Shown: positions 1 to 12,233 of the stretch, in pieces | Layout: each line of letters begins with the position of its first letter | How positions within the stretch are numbered: the stretch's first letter is position 1 | Origin: Ptychodera flava | Taxonomy: Eukaryota > Hemichordata > Enteropneusta > Ptychoderidae | DNA length: 64,000 bases | NCBI RefSeq assembly: GCF_041260155.1 | Contig: NC_091931.1 | Location: forward strand, 47,005,433-47,069,432 | Direction of reading: 5' to 3' | Program-made: the position numbers and the translations under genes | Notes under the pieces: model-generated | What the model was told of the DNA's origin: nothing | Seen by the model: only the letters and a program-made list of their open reading frames with translations | Database searches by the model: none

Positions 1-1774
1 TTGATGATGACCTGATAAAAATACTTCACTTGATGTCATGCAGGTATGGTAGGTCATATTTAGGTCATTTCATGAGGAGACAGGTCAACAGAGGTCAATT
101 CTTAGCCCTGAATATAGTGAAATTCCATCTTTTTTTGTGTTTGTATAACTTGTGTGTCAAGACTTCGTAAACAGGTAATAGATATACTTACAAATAACAG
201 TCACTGTACATGTTTTCATTATGTCTTATTGGATGTAAGTTCTCTGTATAATTGAGAGAAATTTCAATGTATTTTTGGACCATGAAATCAAATGTCATAT
301 TGCAGTATTACTCTTTGTTTATTTGTAATGGTATGATTCAAATTTTGTACATGAAATAATTGTGTAGACTAATTCAACATGATAAAATGCATAAGGCAGA
401 TTTTCAAAAGTAATTCTCAAATTTCTATTTTTGTTGAATAATATTTGATAATCAAGATGTAATAAAGAAATTATTTTAAATATGTTGTGTGGTTGCTTTT
501 TTCCTAAAGATAGAGAAATTGCACGGCTTGAAGTGTCTTACAGAGTTGGTTAATGATTTTATTTAATGACATGACTACTAGCAATCACTGTCAGAGAGAA
601 GTGCCCTATTTTGTTGGGTTTGTACATGTTGATTATCAATTACACTCACAAATTACTGTTTCATTAGCCAGATCAGGCCAGGCTGCCAAGGCCAGTTACA
701 ACAATAATGCAAATTGATCTCATGAAATACTCAATACTCTGATGACTGTCTGAGATAAGATTGAGAAAACATTTAATACCATAACAATACAAGACTACTG
801 TATTTAATAAGTTACAATTAAACATTTCATATTTTAGTAAACTTAACAAATGAAACATAACATTACTGGCAAACATTCAGCCTTAGAAAGTTTTAAGACA
901 GAAATTATAAATTTTATGACATTTTGTAAATACAACCACTAATAGACTGGTCACTACTTTTATGGCTGTACAAACTACATATGATGATCAGGATGACTGC
1001 TAAATCAATTTATGTTAGAAGTATATCATAGGAAGAAAAAGTATGTAAATTCTCTGTCAGCAGCCTCAATGCTATAATGCTACTTTAAGACAGTCACTTT
1101 GCTTGGAATAGTCTTCTCTGGGCAGGCACTTGGCAGCCCTTGTCAGTAGAATCACCAATACTTTGCATTCAGTAATACAGGAGTAAACAAGCTGATGATA
1201 TAATGTAAAGTTTGCAGCCTTACTTTAAATCAGGCCTGCACTTTCATCACTAGAGGGCACACTTTGAAAGACATGGAACACGGCAGATAAAATTTGGAAT
1301 TTAAAGACACCCTTCTCAATTCTTAGTTCTCAAAGTAATGGAAGTATGATGTGTTCACAAATGCACTGTCAAAGTTTTCTTCTCAATTACTTCCAATTAA
1401 ATACATTTACTGTGAGATAAATCTGATGATAAAGTAGGGCCTTTATACTTCAGTCATATACAGTGTGGAAAGCTATGATTTGGCAATGTTTGTTTTTCAG
1501 TGTATAAGATCTGAACCTGCTATCAATTGTAATATCCAAATCCAGAAAGCAATCATGATTGGTTAGATTTCACACATATCTAATAGCAATGTGTTTAAGA
1601 GTAATGATACTGAGAATTGGTATTTTTTGATGATGAGATTGCATACACTACTATTCTTGCATTATGCATACATATCACAGCCTGATGATGTCATCTGCTA
1701 GGTGTGTACTTGATGACATTATCTGCTTGGTGTGTAACTGGCATGTTTTATGCAAACTTGTTAGTTTCATAACG
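1..1774. other. Non-coding stretch: likely 3' flank of the ankyrin gene
   Basis: I see no coding exon here. The stretch lies downstream of the stop codon of the minus-strand ankyrin gene, so part of it is probably its 3' UTR. A TTTATT near 555 would read AATAAA on the minus strand. An AATAAA-like signal near 461 on the plus strand could end an unseen upstream gene. Neither is tested by transcript data. Confidence 0.4.
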
Positions 1775-4700
1775 TCACACATCCTCCGGTTCCCAATCAA
1801 ACTTCTCACGTTCTGCAATGTAAAACAAAAATATGAATATTAGGATTATTTCAAAAAAATGAGGCACTTCTTTCATTGTAAATTCTAGTCAGTCAGTCTA
1901 CTTTCCAAACATATGGCTAACACTTAATTTTCATGTGTTGGATTGAATTCTGGTTATTTTAATGCTGGGAAAGAGGAACTCTGTATAAAGCATTCCATAT
2001 TGCTATCTTAATATTTCATTTTCTCTGTTAGTCAATCTTTTCTTAGAATCAGTCAAAAAGGTTGACAAGAAGGCTTTGAAGTGTTGATGCAAGGGCTGAC
2101 CAGAGATAATTCCAAAGTTGCTTGGCCTTAGAATGTTACCTTATTAAATGTAACTTTTTACATTTTCAATTTTTCAACTTTTCATGAAATGTGATGAGAA
2201 AGTTGTCTGAAATCTTCAGTAAATTCATCAGCCTTCCTACAGTAAATAGGGAATGAAACTTGAATATTATATTTTTAAACATCTTTCCAAAGCTTACCTA
2301 ACTTCTTGAGGTATGAGACAACTTCACCTTGAGATTGTGATTTGGCACTGAGTCTTGGAGTATTTCCTTTCAAAGATTCTATTTTGATATCACCACCATG
2401 TTCTACAAGCCATTTTAGTGTATCTGTGAACAATGCAATGATACATCAACCATGTTCTACAAGCCATTTTAGTGTATCTGTGAACTATACATTGATAGAT
2501 ATTTGGGCCAATCAGAATCAATGTTTCTTATTACTGAATTCCCAACTCTGTGAATTAGGTTCATTGATAATTGTCCTCTATCACTGTATGATCATGTCTT
2601 TGCATTTCAGAGTTCTTTCAAGACTTCTAAGATAACACTGAAATTATTCTTAGCACATCTTAAAAGCATTAGGCCTAGTCCAGAAATCAGTGTTTGTCTT
2701 CTACGGGGGCCCCTTTTAATGGTGATTAAAGGTATACAATCATCACAGTCTAAATATGCCCATACATGGCCAAAGGGGTGTTCCTTGGTATTCAAAATGC
2801 CCATGTGAGGGCGCTTTTATTAAAAAGCGGCCACCCGCTTAAAATTTGTGATTGGTTAGATTTTCTCTTTTAGGTAACTGTGGCAAAATTGGAACAGGTG
2901 ACAATATACCTTTAAATATAGCCCTTATAAATGTTAAATGTACTAGTGTTTGGCATGGGCCTGGAGTTTAGCATGGGTCAAACATTCATTAATGTTGTAT
3001 ACCATTTTTCTTCAGACACTGGTTTGGCATCGTTCTACTACATGTTCCAAAACTAACATAAGTTTTAATACTGTAAAAAATTCCCAGCTATCCCATTTGA
3101 CCACACACTGTTCTGACTTGTGTGCATGTGAGATGTACTTACTAAGATGTCCATTCCTGGCTGCTGCATGTAGGGCTGTACATCCTGTACTGTCTTTCAG
3201 ATTGATATCACCTCCTTTTTCTACAAGGATTTCTAAGGCTTCTGTTCGACCATTAGCAGCTGCTTTGTGGACGGCGCTTGTTCCTGATTTATCAAAGGCA
3301 TTGGGATCCTGTCAGAAATTTAAATGTGAGTCATTCAGTGGATTAGTGAGATCATCAACTGGGTCTCATATTTAGCATGAGCTGTTGCAGATTTCAAGTC
3401 TCTCTCATCAAATCCTGTGGTGCAATGAATGAGTCATTGTCAATGACATAGTCCCCACTTGTAAAAGGAGTATTAGTCTTGATGGGGCAGGGAAATGTGG
3501 TCATTAAAAAGTATCGCTGGAGTGTATAAGTTCACATCTATGGGCACATAGGTTTATGTCATTTTTCCCAATTTATAACAAGAGGCATGTCTAAGTTATG
3601 GTTCTAAATCGGAAAAAAGATCAGACCTCTAGCTGTGTTGGCCAGCCAAGAAATACATATGTGCATAATAAATGAGGTACAAGATGTGAAATCTGAAGGT
3701 CTAATATCCTATCAAAATTGAAGCTTATAGAACTTGTGGTTACTGAGTTATGCATATATATTTATAATCAAGGTCTAAGGTCATCAAGGTCACGTGACAT
3801 TTTGAAAAAAAATTGTATTGCTAAGTTATCCCTATATACCAAAAATCAGACCTCTAGCTCTATTGGCTCGCTCAAAATTAGATATGTGCATAATTGATGA
3901 GGTACAATATGTGGCGTCATAAGGTGTCCCATCATACCATATACGAAAGGTTTGGCACTTGTGGTTACTGAGTTGTGGACAAATATGTATATTTGAGGTC
4001 AAAGGTCACCAAGGTCACATGACATTTGTCAAAAAAATTGTATTGCTAAGTTATCCCTATATACCAAAAATCAGACCTCTAGCTCTATTGCTCGCTCAAA
4101 ATTAGATATGTGCATAATTAATGAGGTACAATATGTGGCGTCATAAAGTATCCCATCATACCATACATGAAGGGTGTAGCACTTGTGGTTACTGAGTTAT
4201 GGACAAATATGTATATTTGAGGTCAAAGGTCACTGAGGTCACGTGACATTTTGTCAAAAAATTGTATTGCAAAGTTATCCCTATATACCAAAAATCAGAC
4301 CTCTAGCTCGATTGGCTTGCTCAAAATTAGATATGCGCATAATGAATGAGGCACAATATGTGGCGTCATAAGCTGTCCCATCATACCATACATGAAGGGT
4401 GTAGCACTTGTGGTTACTGAGCTATGGACAAATATGTATATTTGAGGTCAAAGGTCACCAAGGTCATGTGACATTTTGTCAAAAAAATTGTATTGCTAAG
4501 TTATCCCTATATACCAAAAATCAGACCTCTAGCTCTATTGGCTCGCTCAAAATTAGATATGTGCATAATTAATGAGGTACAATATGTGGCGTCATAAAGT
4601 GTCCCATCATACCATACATGAAGGGTGTGGTTACTGAGTTATGGACAAATATGTATATTTGAGGTCAAAGGTCACCGAGGTCACATGACATTTTGTCAAA

Positions 4701-7700
4701 AAAAATTGTATTGCTAAGTTATCCCTATATACCAAAAATCAGACCTCTAGCTCGATTGGCTTGCTCAAAATTAGATATGCACATAATTAATGAGGTACAA
4801 TATGTGGCGTCATAAGCTGTCCCATCATACCATATATGAAGGGTGTAGCACTTGTGGTTACTGAGTTATGGACAAATATATATATTTGAGGTCAAAGGTC
4901 ACCAAGGTCACATGACATTTTGTCAAAAAATTGTATTGCTAAGTTATCCCTATATACCAAAAATCAGACCTCTAGCTCTATTGGCTCACTCAAAATTAGA
5001 TATGTGCATAATTAATGAGGTACAATATGTGGCGTCATAAAGTGTCCCATCATACCATACATGAAGGGTGTGGTTACTGAGTTATGGACAAATATGTATA
5101 TTTGAGGTCAAAGGTCACCAAGGTCACATGACATTTTGTCAAAAAAAAATTGTATTGCTAAGTTATCCCTATATACCAAAAATCAGACCTCTAGCTCGAT
5201 TGGCTTGCTCAAAATTAGATATGCACATAATTAATGAGGTACAATATGTGGCGTCATAAGCTGTCCCATCATACCATATATGAAGGGTGTAGCACTTGTG
5301 GTTACTGAGTTATGGACAAATATATATATTTGAGGTCAAAGGTCACCAAGGTCACGTGACATTTTGTCAAAATATCTGAGATATCTGCGTGAACGGATGG
5401 ACTCACTGACGGACATGACCCAATCTATAAGCCCCCTGTACTTCATCCATGGGGACTATAAACTGTGTCACTGCATCCTTTTTGCAATATGAAACGATGA
5501 GAAACTAAATTTTTATTTTTCTTGGCCTTATACATGGGAGTCTGTGGACTGCCTTATACATGGGAGTCTATGGACTGCCTTATACATGGGAGTCTATGGA
5601 CTGCCTTATACATGGGAGTCTATGGACTGCCTTATACATGGGAGTCTATGGAGACTGCCTTATACATAGGAGTCTATGGAGATGAAAACTAAAAAGTCCT
5701 CTAACACGGCCAAATTTGATCGCATTGTGAAACAAATCGACGTGCATCTGTATGGGGTAGGGTACTATCCTTGTGCAAAGTTTGAAAGAAATTGACCTGG
5801 GCATGTCTGAGATATCTGCGTGAACGGACGGACGGACGGACGGACGCACACACGGACGGACATGACCAAACCTATAAGTCCCCCCGGACGGTGTCCGTGG
5901 GGACTAATGAGCAAAGAGTAGAATAAATATTTCTTGATTTTTTGCTTCAAGGACTACAATCAGGACCTACATCACCATGGTTTCACATACGTTCTCACTC
6001 TTAAACATATTATATGTATTGTATCTGGTAGATCACAGGTTTTGTAGGATCACTTTAGATTGACTCGAAAAATCACCTTTTCATATTTATCAAGTTGCCT
6101 CCCTTGATGGAAAGAAAGTGTTAAGGGTGGTTTTGTTGAATGTAATTTCAAGTTTATCAAAGATTATTTCCCCTGATGAGAAGTAACAAAAGTCAGTGAG
6201 TTTCAGTGTCACCAATATACAAAGTAAATTTTTCATGACAAGCGTCATATTCTACTTCTTGCCACAAAGCCTGTATTTTATTGAGTCATGTGCAAACATA
6301 ATTCCACGATATTTTAAATTTTACAATATGAGTGGGAATTTCACAAGAAAAGTTCATTCTGGTGTGATTGTGACAGTGTATTGTTTAAATATTGCACACA
6401 GAAAAGTATTTGATGGTGTGTTACATGTTTGTTCATACATGTGATGGCCTTTGTTCAACATGCTCAGGCTATTTCTGCCAGTAGACTCAAATCTCTGTTG
6501 CATGTTTCAGATTCTACAGGATGAATTTTAACCAATGAAAGGAACTTTTTATCACCTTTTACACAACCATAAAAAAACATCATTTATTTATAAAAATTGT
6601 TCATTTAGTTATATGGCAAAAGTAATGCAAAATGGTTCTTGTGATTTTTTCCGGAGACTGTTCTATTTAGAATGAGATTTTTAAACATTAATTCATGATT
6701 TATATGATTCACTTTCTCACCTAAGGGGTGGACCATTTGATATCCTGGGGGGGGCTTGGAAGATTTGGGGGAAAAAAAGATGCCAGGTGGAGTTGCTCGA
6801 AAAAAAAAATCTGGCTTTAGGTGGCTGATGGAAAAAAAATTATGGACCATTGCGACTCGGAAAAAAAAAATCTTGGCAATTGTTCGATGCACACTGCAGC
6901 ATCAATAAAAATCAAGCAGTAGCTCTAGAGTTTTATAAAGCATAAACCATTTCAAGCTTGAGGAACAATAACTGAATATGAACAATTGTACAGTATACAT
7001 GACCTTCTGATTAGAGGAAGTATGCTGAAATTGAAATTGCTCACCAGTGTTTTCCAGAAATGTGTAAATCTGAATGTAAGGATTTTGTCAAAATACCACA
7101 AGAAGAGAGACAGCCTGCAAACATTTTACTATTATCGTTTGCGCATAGAAAACTCATAACAATGAAAAAATGCGTAGAGACTCAATCCAATGCGTAATAT
7201 TATTACGCATTGGATCGACTCTCTACACATTTTTTCATTGTATGAGTTTTCTATATACGCATGTTTTATTCATAAATGCGAACACTGTTATAGTGAATTA
7301 TCTTACCATGTTTTCTTAACAAAAGCGAATGTGTTTTGATTAGAATTGAATGAGTTTGATGGTTTTGGGGAACTACTATGTGGTAATGAAGAATGGGAAA
7401 TGGGCGATGAAATGAGAAGACAGCAGGTGATTTAAGATTAAATGTTACATCTTCACTGCAAATAAAACCATAAGTGTGTCATAAATAATACAAACAAAAC
7501 AAAATCATGTTTGTTTGTTTTGTTGTATGTGAGCCACGTCTAAGACACGCAACAAAAGTACTGTTTCAGTCAGTAAATGTCACCTCAGATGCCACCATTT
7601 CCAACCATTTCCACTCCAAAATTTCATTTTTCGCCTTGCGAGAGGGGGACACCCCCTCTCGCGCTCTCCCCCCCTCGTTCGCTACGCTCACTCGCCACTC

Positions 7701-8975
7701 AGTCGCTTCACTCCCTCGCAGTCCACCCGTCTACTTTCTTAAATTACCCGCCTACTTTCAATGTAAGGACAACAATAACAAGTAAATGCCATAAATGTAC
7801 ATGATTTTACAAATATGTTTTTGTAAAGTGAATCAAAAATGTACAGTATTTACATAACTTCATTTAGTTTCTTGAATATAGTCTGTGTGTGATAGAACAG
7901 CATCTTGTTACTGGGTGTGAAAAACCAAGCAAACAAACATTGCACCGAAATTTGGTAAAAAAAAAATATATCTCGAAGAAGGAAAGTGAAAAAAAAAAGT
8001 TGCCAGCATATGCCCTGTAGAAAAAAATAATTCATGGTGAAGCACGTGGGAAAAAAATGGCTCTCCACCAATCTTCCAAGCCCCCCCCCCCCCAGGATAT
8101 CAAATGGTCCACCCCTAAACATGTCTGCTACGTGGCAATGTTGATAAATAAATAGGATGAAAAACAGGATGAAAAGCTCACACGTGCACTGGCACTACAG
8201 TTACCAAGAGCTGAGTAGAGACATGGTCCCTCTGGGACCGTGGTGGAGATGATATATTTTGATAGAGACGATCTGGATAGAACTTTGTTTTACAAATAGC
8301 GCTTACCTGTCCTTGATCGAGCGCTTTTAAAATCTCTCGTTGATCTCCGTAAAAAGCTGTAAGAATAAAGTGAAGCGTTAATGTAATTATCACATCGCCA
8401 TTTTCACGGAGTAGCGATGGGGCTTATGCCAGGCCGACAATGCCTTAAGACATTGTTTGTTGTAGAAGAGTAATTAGGTCAATTCTGGCATATATCATTT
8501 GGCCATGGTTTATGGCTTTCCAATATACACCATGGAGCTAGAAACGGAGGTTGGGAACAGCCAGGGCTTATTCATATAACCATCTATAGAATATTTCTGA
8601 TGTAGTGTGGAATAAAGCGGTAGTTGTTTTGATCATGGAGCTAGACGAGATACATTGGAGATATCGATAACGATAGATGTTCACGCAATGCTCCTCGTAA
8701 TCATAGTCGTGCCATCTCTGGTAAGCTGACCATTACATATTATGGCTGCCTCTGTCTAAATATACTGTCAAAGTGTCATATATTTTCCAGTTATACAGTA
8801 CACTGTTGCTTATATGATGGAAGTGACCTTGAAATAAACGGGGAGGGGCCATCATTTTAGTTACACTTCCAGGCGCATAATATTTACACAATTACATCTG
8901 AGCTGACCTCACTGTGAAAACCTAATAGTGTTTTTACTCACCGCCTTCTTGTAAATTACTCGTTTGTGACGGCAT
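1775..8975 (-). CDS. Small ankyrin-repeat protein, complete five-exon gene
   Basis: Exons (plus coordinates, read right to left): 8942-8975, 8307-8356, 3143-3308, 2298-2423 and 1775-1812. All have GT-AG borders and phases that join without a break into 137 residues. The start is MPSQTSNLQEG. Two ankyrin repeats are clear: one with TSAVHKAAANGRTEALEILV in exon 3, then TALHAAARNGH running into TLKWLVEHGGD across the exon 3/4 join. Flanking sequence suggests a partial repeat at each side. The protein ends EKFDWEPEDV. There is no signal peptide or membrane segment, so it is probably an intracellular protein-binding adaptor. I do not recognise a specific orthologue; the size is similar to myotrophin but the sequence is not. 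Introns hold a Helentron-like element and a Harbinger-like element. The exon 4 acceptor is duplicated (see 2397-2485). Confidence 0.85.
2397..2485 (-). repeat. Tandem duplication of an exon 4 splice acceptor
   Basis: A stretch of about 35 bp covering the acceptor of ankyrin exon 4 and its first codons occurs twice, 54 bp apart (2397 and 2451 on the plus strand). Both copies carry the same CACAG|ATACAC acceptor on the minus strand, at 2423 and 2477. The spacing is a multiple of three, but the extra 54 nt read NTLKWLVEHG and then a stop. Use of the distal copy would therefore truncate the protein. Confidence 0.8.
3432..5457 (+). mobile_element. Helentron/pearl-like non-autonomous element with ~222-bp tandem core
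   Basis: The left end has the palindrome GTCATTGTCAATGAC followed by AGTCCCCAC. The core is at least seven tandem units of 218-226 bp, marked by GTGGCGTCATAA at 3911, 4135, 4360, 4586, 4804, 5029 and 5248. The last four form two nearly identical dimers about 444 bp long. The right end has GAGATATCTGCGTGAACGGA, a degenerate ACGG tract and a weak hairpin ending CATGGGGACT, complementary to the left end. The order matches the pearl elements of bivalves and Helentron-associated elements. The assignment is inferred from structure only. It lies in intron 2 of the ankyrin gene. Confidence 0.65.
5525..5682 (+). repeat. 26-bp minisatellite, about six copies
   Basis: A 26-bp unit containing TTATACATGGGAGTCTATGG repeats about six times with few changes; the last units are slightly longer. 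It joins directly to the 3' part of a second Helentron-like element and may be its shortened core. Confidence 0.75.
5690..5905 (+). mobile_element. 3' end of a second Helentron/pearl-like copy
   Basis: This piece contains GAGATATCTGCGTGAACGGA, then (CGGA)n from about 5825, and the closing hairpin GTCCCCCCGGAC / GTCCGTGGGGAC that ends at 5904. It belongs to the same family as 3432-5457 and 46613-48226. No clear left end of its own is visible. Confidence 0.6.
6725..8115. mobile_element. PIF/Harbinger-like non-autonomous DNA transposon
   Basis: Inverted ends start GGGGTGGACCATTTGATATC (6725) and close with its complement at 8115. They continue through a G/C run and CTTGGAAGATT, about 45 bp in all. 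The flanks are TAA on each side (6722-6724 and 8116-8118), the three-base target duplication typical of PIF/Harbinger. I see no transposase. A separate palindrome sits inside at 7138-7263. A GC-rich stretch at 7640-7740 contains short open frames that look like chance. The element lies in intron 2 of the ankyrin gene. Confidence 0.75.
7138..7263. repeat. Near-perfect long palindrome inside the Harbinger-like element
   Basis: The arms begin GCGCATAGAAAACTCAT and end ATGAGTTTTCTATATACGC, with the centre near ATGCGTAATATTATTACGCAT at about 7200. Each arm is about 55-60 bp and the loop is only a few bases. It is either a small foldback MITE nested in the larger element or an internal hairpin of it. 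Confidence 0.8.
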
Positions 8976-10951
8976 CTTTAGAGTATTTCGACTAAGGCGT
9001 CGGGAATGCCGTAACTGTAAATATTACTATACGATCGAGTGAACCATAAACACCGCGCCGTATACGTTTTGCTCTCTGCGAGCTGCGGCCCCGAGCACTC
9101 CGGTTACCTTAGGAACGTTAATTTTGCAGGTCATGTGACATTTTAATCATGTGACCCACATGCAAATTGTGCTAAGAACGAATTCATATCTAATCTATTC
9201 TACATGAAGCCTGATATCTGACAAAATTACTTCTCCCTCAACATGTTCTATCGGCTTTTATATTCACAAACAATTTGACAACTATAGACGCACAGAGCTT
9301 GCAAAGCAGGCGTTGGTTGGCAGCGGGGAAATTTGTGGTATTGTGAAAATCTGAAAAGAAATTTTTCTCGGCAAATTTTCATATTTTGGGTGAACGATTC
9401 CAGCTCATTTATTTTCTCTTTAAGCTAGCTTGTAACGCTTCAGATTTAGAGGCGTTATTTGTCAAGTTTATGATTATGACTTATAGTTATATGTCAGTAG
9501 TCAGAGATATTGAACGACGATGGTTTTAGCGAAATTACAAATGTAAAGAACCCATGTAGGCCTAACAATAGTATGTATTTACGATGATAGGCCTACTAGT
9601 ACCTGTAAGAAAAGTACTCTATTTCATCATTGGTCGACTTTTTCTTTCAGAAATAAATTTTTCACCGCTTGCCAAATCGCAATCTCTTCAGCAATAATTT
9701 GTTCTATATAAACATGATGTGTGATCAAGTCCTTTCGTGACACATTTGGATAGCATTTCGATTTCTATATCTACATATATTTTTTGCATTGATGGTCTAG
9801 ATGTCTTGATCACAAATTGAGTATGTTTCTTGGTAAACTTGGGCGCTTTTGTGTATTTCCAATTTCTGCCCGTAAAGTTATTGTATTTCCTTAAGCATTG
9901 TTTTGAGGGAGCCTGGGTATAAATGGAATTTGCTTTTCCTTGTGATTTATCAGTTGGCAGCAAACACGCCAATTAGATGAAAATGAAAATGGCGTAAGTT
10001 AGCATTCACTCTGGCTTCAGGTCAAATTCAATGTTCCAGTACTAGAAAGACAGAAGAAATGAAATTCGCAGAAAACTACTGGCAATTGAGATGATTTTCA
10101 TGGGGAGTTGTTAACTTTAAACAAATGTCATTTTCACTTTAACACTGTTTTTACATGTTTCACATCACTAATATTATATCGAAAAAATGTAAACAACATT
10201 ATTGGAAAGCATTTTAGCACTTTCCATGTGACTAGCAAATTTTCGGTTTTTTTCTTCTAATCAAAGATACCCACTTAACTCGACTTTTATCACTCCGACT
10301 ATTTATATCATTCCCAGACTTCTTACAAAACAAACCATATTATGTTCCAAGATTTTTTAAATTTTCGGTACTCTTTTAGTAATATAATAGTCCATACCGA
10401 TCTTTTGTAAAATTCAACTCCCCTCACACTGTCTATTATAAAATTTGACCTACTCCCCTCCATAACCGTTTTTGTAAAACTCATCCCCCCGATTTCCCTG
10501 TTTACTCAATAAAAAATGAAAGCTTCCTGGTACGGCGATATTTATGTTCACTGAAATTCACTGAAAAGAGTTGTGGCAAAATTTGACGCTTTTGTGTCTT
10601 TCCAATTTCTGTCCTCGACTTACGAATGTTTACTTAATCAATAATACTATCTGCATATAAACAATATAAATTTGATGGAAATCGTATCAAATATACTCGA
10701 AATTTTTAGTGAAATGTTTGAATTTTCACTTTCATAGGTCACCGACAGATAAGCTTATATATTCTTCAAAAAGGAAGGCGATCTGGTCATTTTACAACTC
10801 GCAGCCATTTGCGTCTGGATTTGTTCACATTATCTATTTTTATCAACTCATAGCAAACAAAATTTAAGGAAAATGGTCCATATAGGCTAAACCCCAAAAA
10901 ATGTATGTGAGAAGTGTGAAGATGTAGAAGTTTCTAAGGCGCGCGTCGAGG
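8976..10951. other. Intergenic stretch between the ankyrin gene and repeat cluster
   Basis: The first few hundred bases (about 8976-9120) lie just upstream of the ankyrin start codon, are less AT-rich, and probably hold its promoter. From about 9120 to 10951 I find no exon, RNA gene or clear repeat boundary. Confidence 0.4.
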
Positions 10952-11003
10952 TAGCTCTGCATGGCAGGGCTGTGTGTTACCACAGTCCCCTGTGATCTAT
11001 GCC

Positions 11004-11296
11004 GCTCTTGGACTATTCGCCCCATAGACGTGTGTACGTAAGCGAGAAAAAAACCAGCTTATGTATATACACACGTCTATGGTGCGAATAGTCCCAGAGC
11101 TGAATAGGTCACGAGTGACTGTGGTGTTACTGGCGTTATACGGCTTCCCACCACAGCCGTAAGCTTATAACGCCGGTAACACCACAGTCACTCGTGAGCT
11201 ATTCAGCTCTGGGACTATTTGCCACATAGACGAGTGTACATAAGCGAGAAACTCGCTTATGTACACTCGTCTATGGGGCGAATAATCCCAGAGCTG
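11004..11296. repeat. Three consecutive long hairpins
   Basis: Hairpin 1 (about 11004-11103) has arms GACTATTCGCC.. and ..GCGAATAGTC around a short A-rich loop. Hairpin 2 (about 11098-11210) has arms AGCTGAATAGGTCACGAGTG.. and its near complement around GGCTTCCCACCACAGCC. Hairpin 3 (about 11204-11296) repeats hairpin 1 with small changes. Adjacent hairpins overlap by the shared word CAGAGCTG or its complement CAGCTC. Confidence 0.8.
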
Positions 11297-11985
11297 AATA
11301 ATAATAACAATAATAATAATATTTTTATTGATTGCTTGTGAATATAGGATTTAAAAGTGTGACACAAAAATAAGTTAAAATTTTCTTCAATAAAGATAAA
11401 GTATCACAGTAATAACAGTAGCTAATAATAAATATAACTAGGTATTTCTTTGTTTATATAAAGTAAAAATATAATCTGCAAGTTGTTCATTAAAAGATAA
11501 CTCTTGTTTTGTTAGTAGAGAAATAAGCTGATTTTCAGTTGTATTGTTTGGGAAATTGATTTTACTGAAAAAGTTCTTTCTTTGGACTTTGTATTTCTGA
11601 CAGACTAATAAAAAGTGTGTTTCATCTTCAATACTGTTGGTGTTACACTGATTGCAGTATCTCTCAGTAATTGGGGTTTTTGGAACAGTGTGTCTCCCTT
11701 TTTCAATTGCTAGATCATGATTGCTAATGCGAAGTTTGGTGAGTAATTTTCTTTTCTCACCTTGTAACTGTGTTAAGTAGGGTTCTAATCTAAAATTACG
11801 TTTTATTTTGGCATACATTCTTAGTTTACTATTTTCATCAGTGATCAAATTTTTCCAAAAGACTTCATAATTGTTTGTTAAATTTGTTTTCATTAATCCA
11901 GTTATAACTTTGTGGTGTTTAAGTGATGGAGTTTATCAAGGAGAAAGTCCATTCCATTGTCTTTAATTAAAACACTTAAACAGTT
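11291..11985 (-). mobile_element. LINE 3' fragment, CR1/L2-like, truncated at its 5' end
   Basis: On the minus strand a 151-residue open frame (11893-11438) carries the C-terminal zinc knuckle found after the reverse transcriptase of many LINEs: YCNQCNTNSIEDETHFLLVC, followed by a KYKVQR stretch. Upstream, to about 11985, the frame is broken by stops. Downstream comes a short 3' UTR and a tail of ATT/AAT repeats at about 11295-11325, typical of CR1/L2-type 3' ends. A second copy of the same 3' end lies at 13268-13715 in the opposite direction. The element is dead by truncation and sits inside the foldback element. Confidence 0.7.
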
Positions 11986-12233
11986 AAACACTCTGTGTTA
12001 CCACAGTCACTCACGAGTGACTGTGGTAACACACAGCCCTGCCATGCAGAGCTAGCGTCCAGGGTTCACAAAGCATTGTCTTACGATTTTTGTTGACTAA
12101 TTTTTCGTTTGTACAAATATTTTAATAATGGACCTTGTCTTTCCAAATAACTTACGTAATTTCGTAAAAAGGGGACAGGGTAGTCCCCCTACGGTTCGTA
12201 CTGATAAACAGATACCAGATATGAACTGAAAAT

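Larger units (their letters stand above)
10954..12052. mobile_element. Composite foldback DNA transposon with TA target duplication
   Basis: The ends are inverted copies of a sequence of about 34 bp starting GCTCTGCATGGCAGGGCTGT (10954) and closing at 12052. TA flanks both sides (10952-10953, 12053-12054), as for Tc1/mariner-type insertion. The interior is unusual: three hairpins in a row at 11004-11296, then a reversed LINE 3' end (about 11291-11985), then another hairpin of the terminal sequence at about 11994-12036. No transposase is visible. The family assignment rests on the TA alone. Confidence 0.6.

Noticed and set aside
3900-5400. Evenly spaced repeats that might suggest a CRISPR-like array
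   Set aside because: The whole unit of about 222 bp repeats with no unique spacers, and the surrounding genes are spliced animal genes.
5646-5950. Frames rich in RPSVRPSV and similar at 5646-5950, 13796-14178 and 48068-48304
   Set aside because: They are translations of ACGG/ACAG-type microsatellites in the Helentron-like elements.
7507-7804. Two overlapping plus-strand frames in a GC-rich patch
   Set aside because: Serine/proline-rich translation of simple GC-rich sequence inside a Harbinger-like element; no transposase motif.
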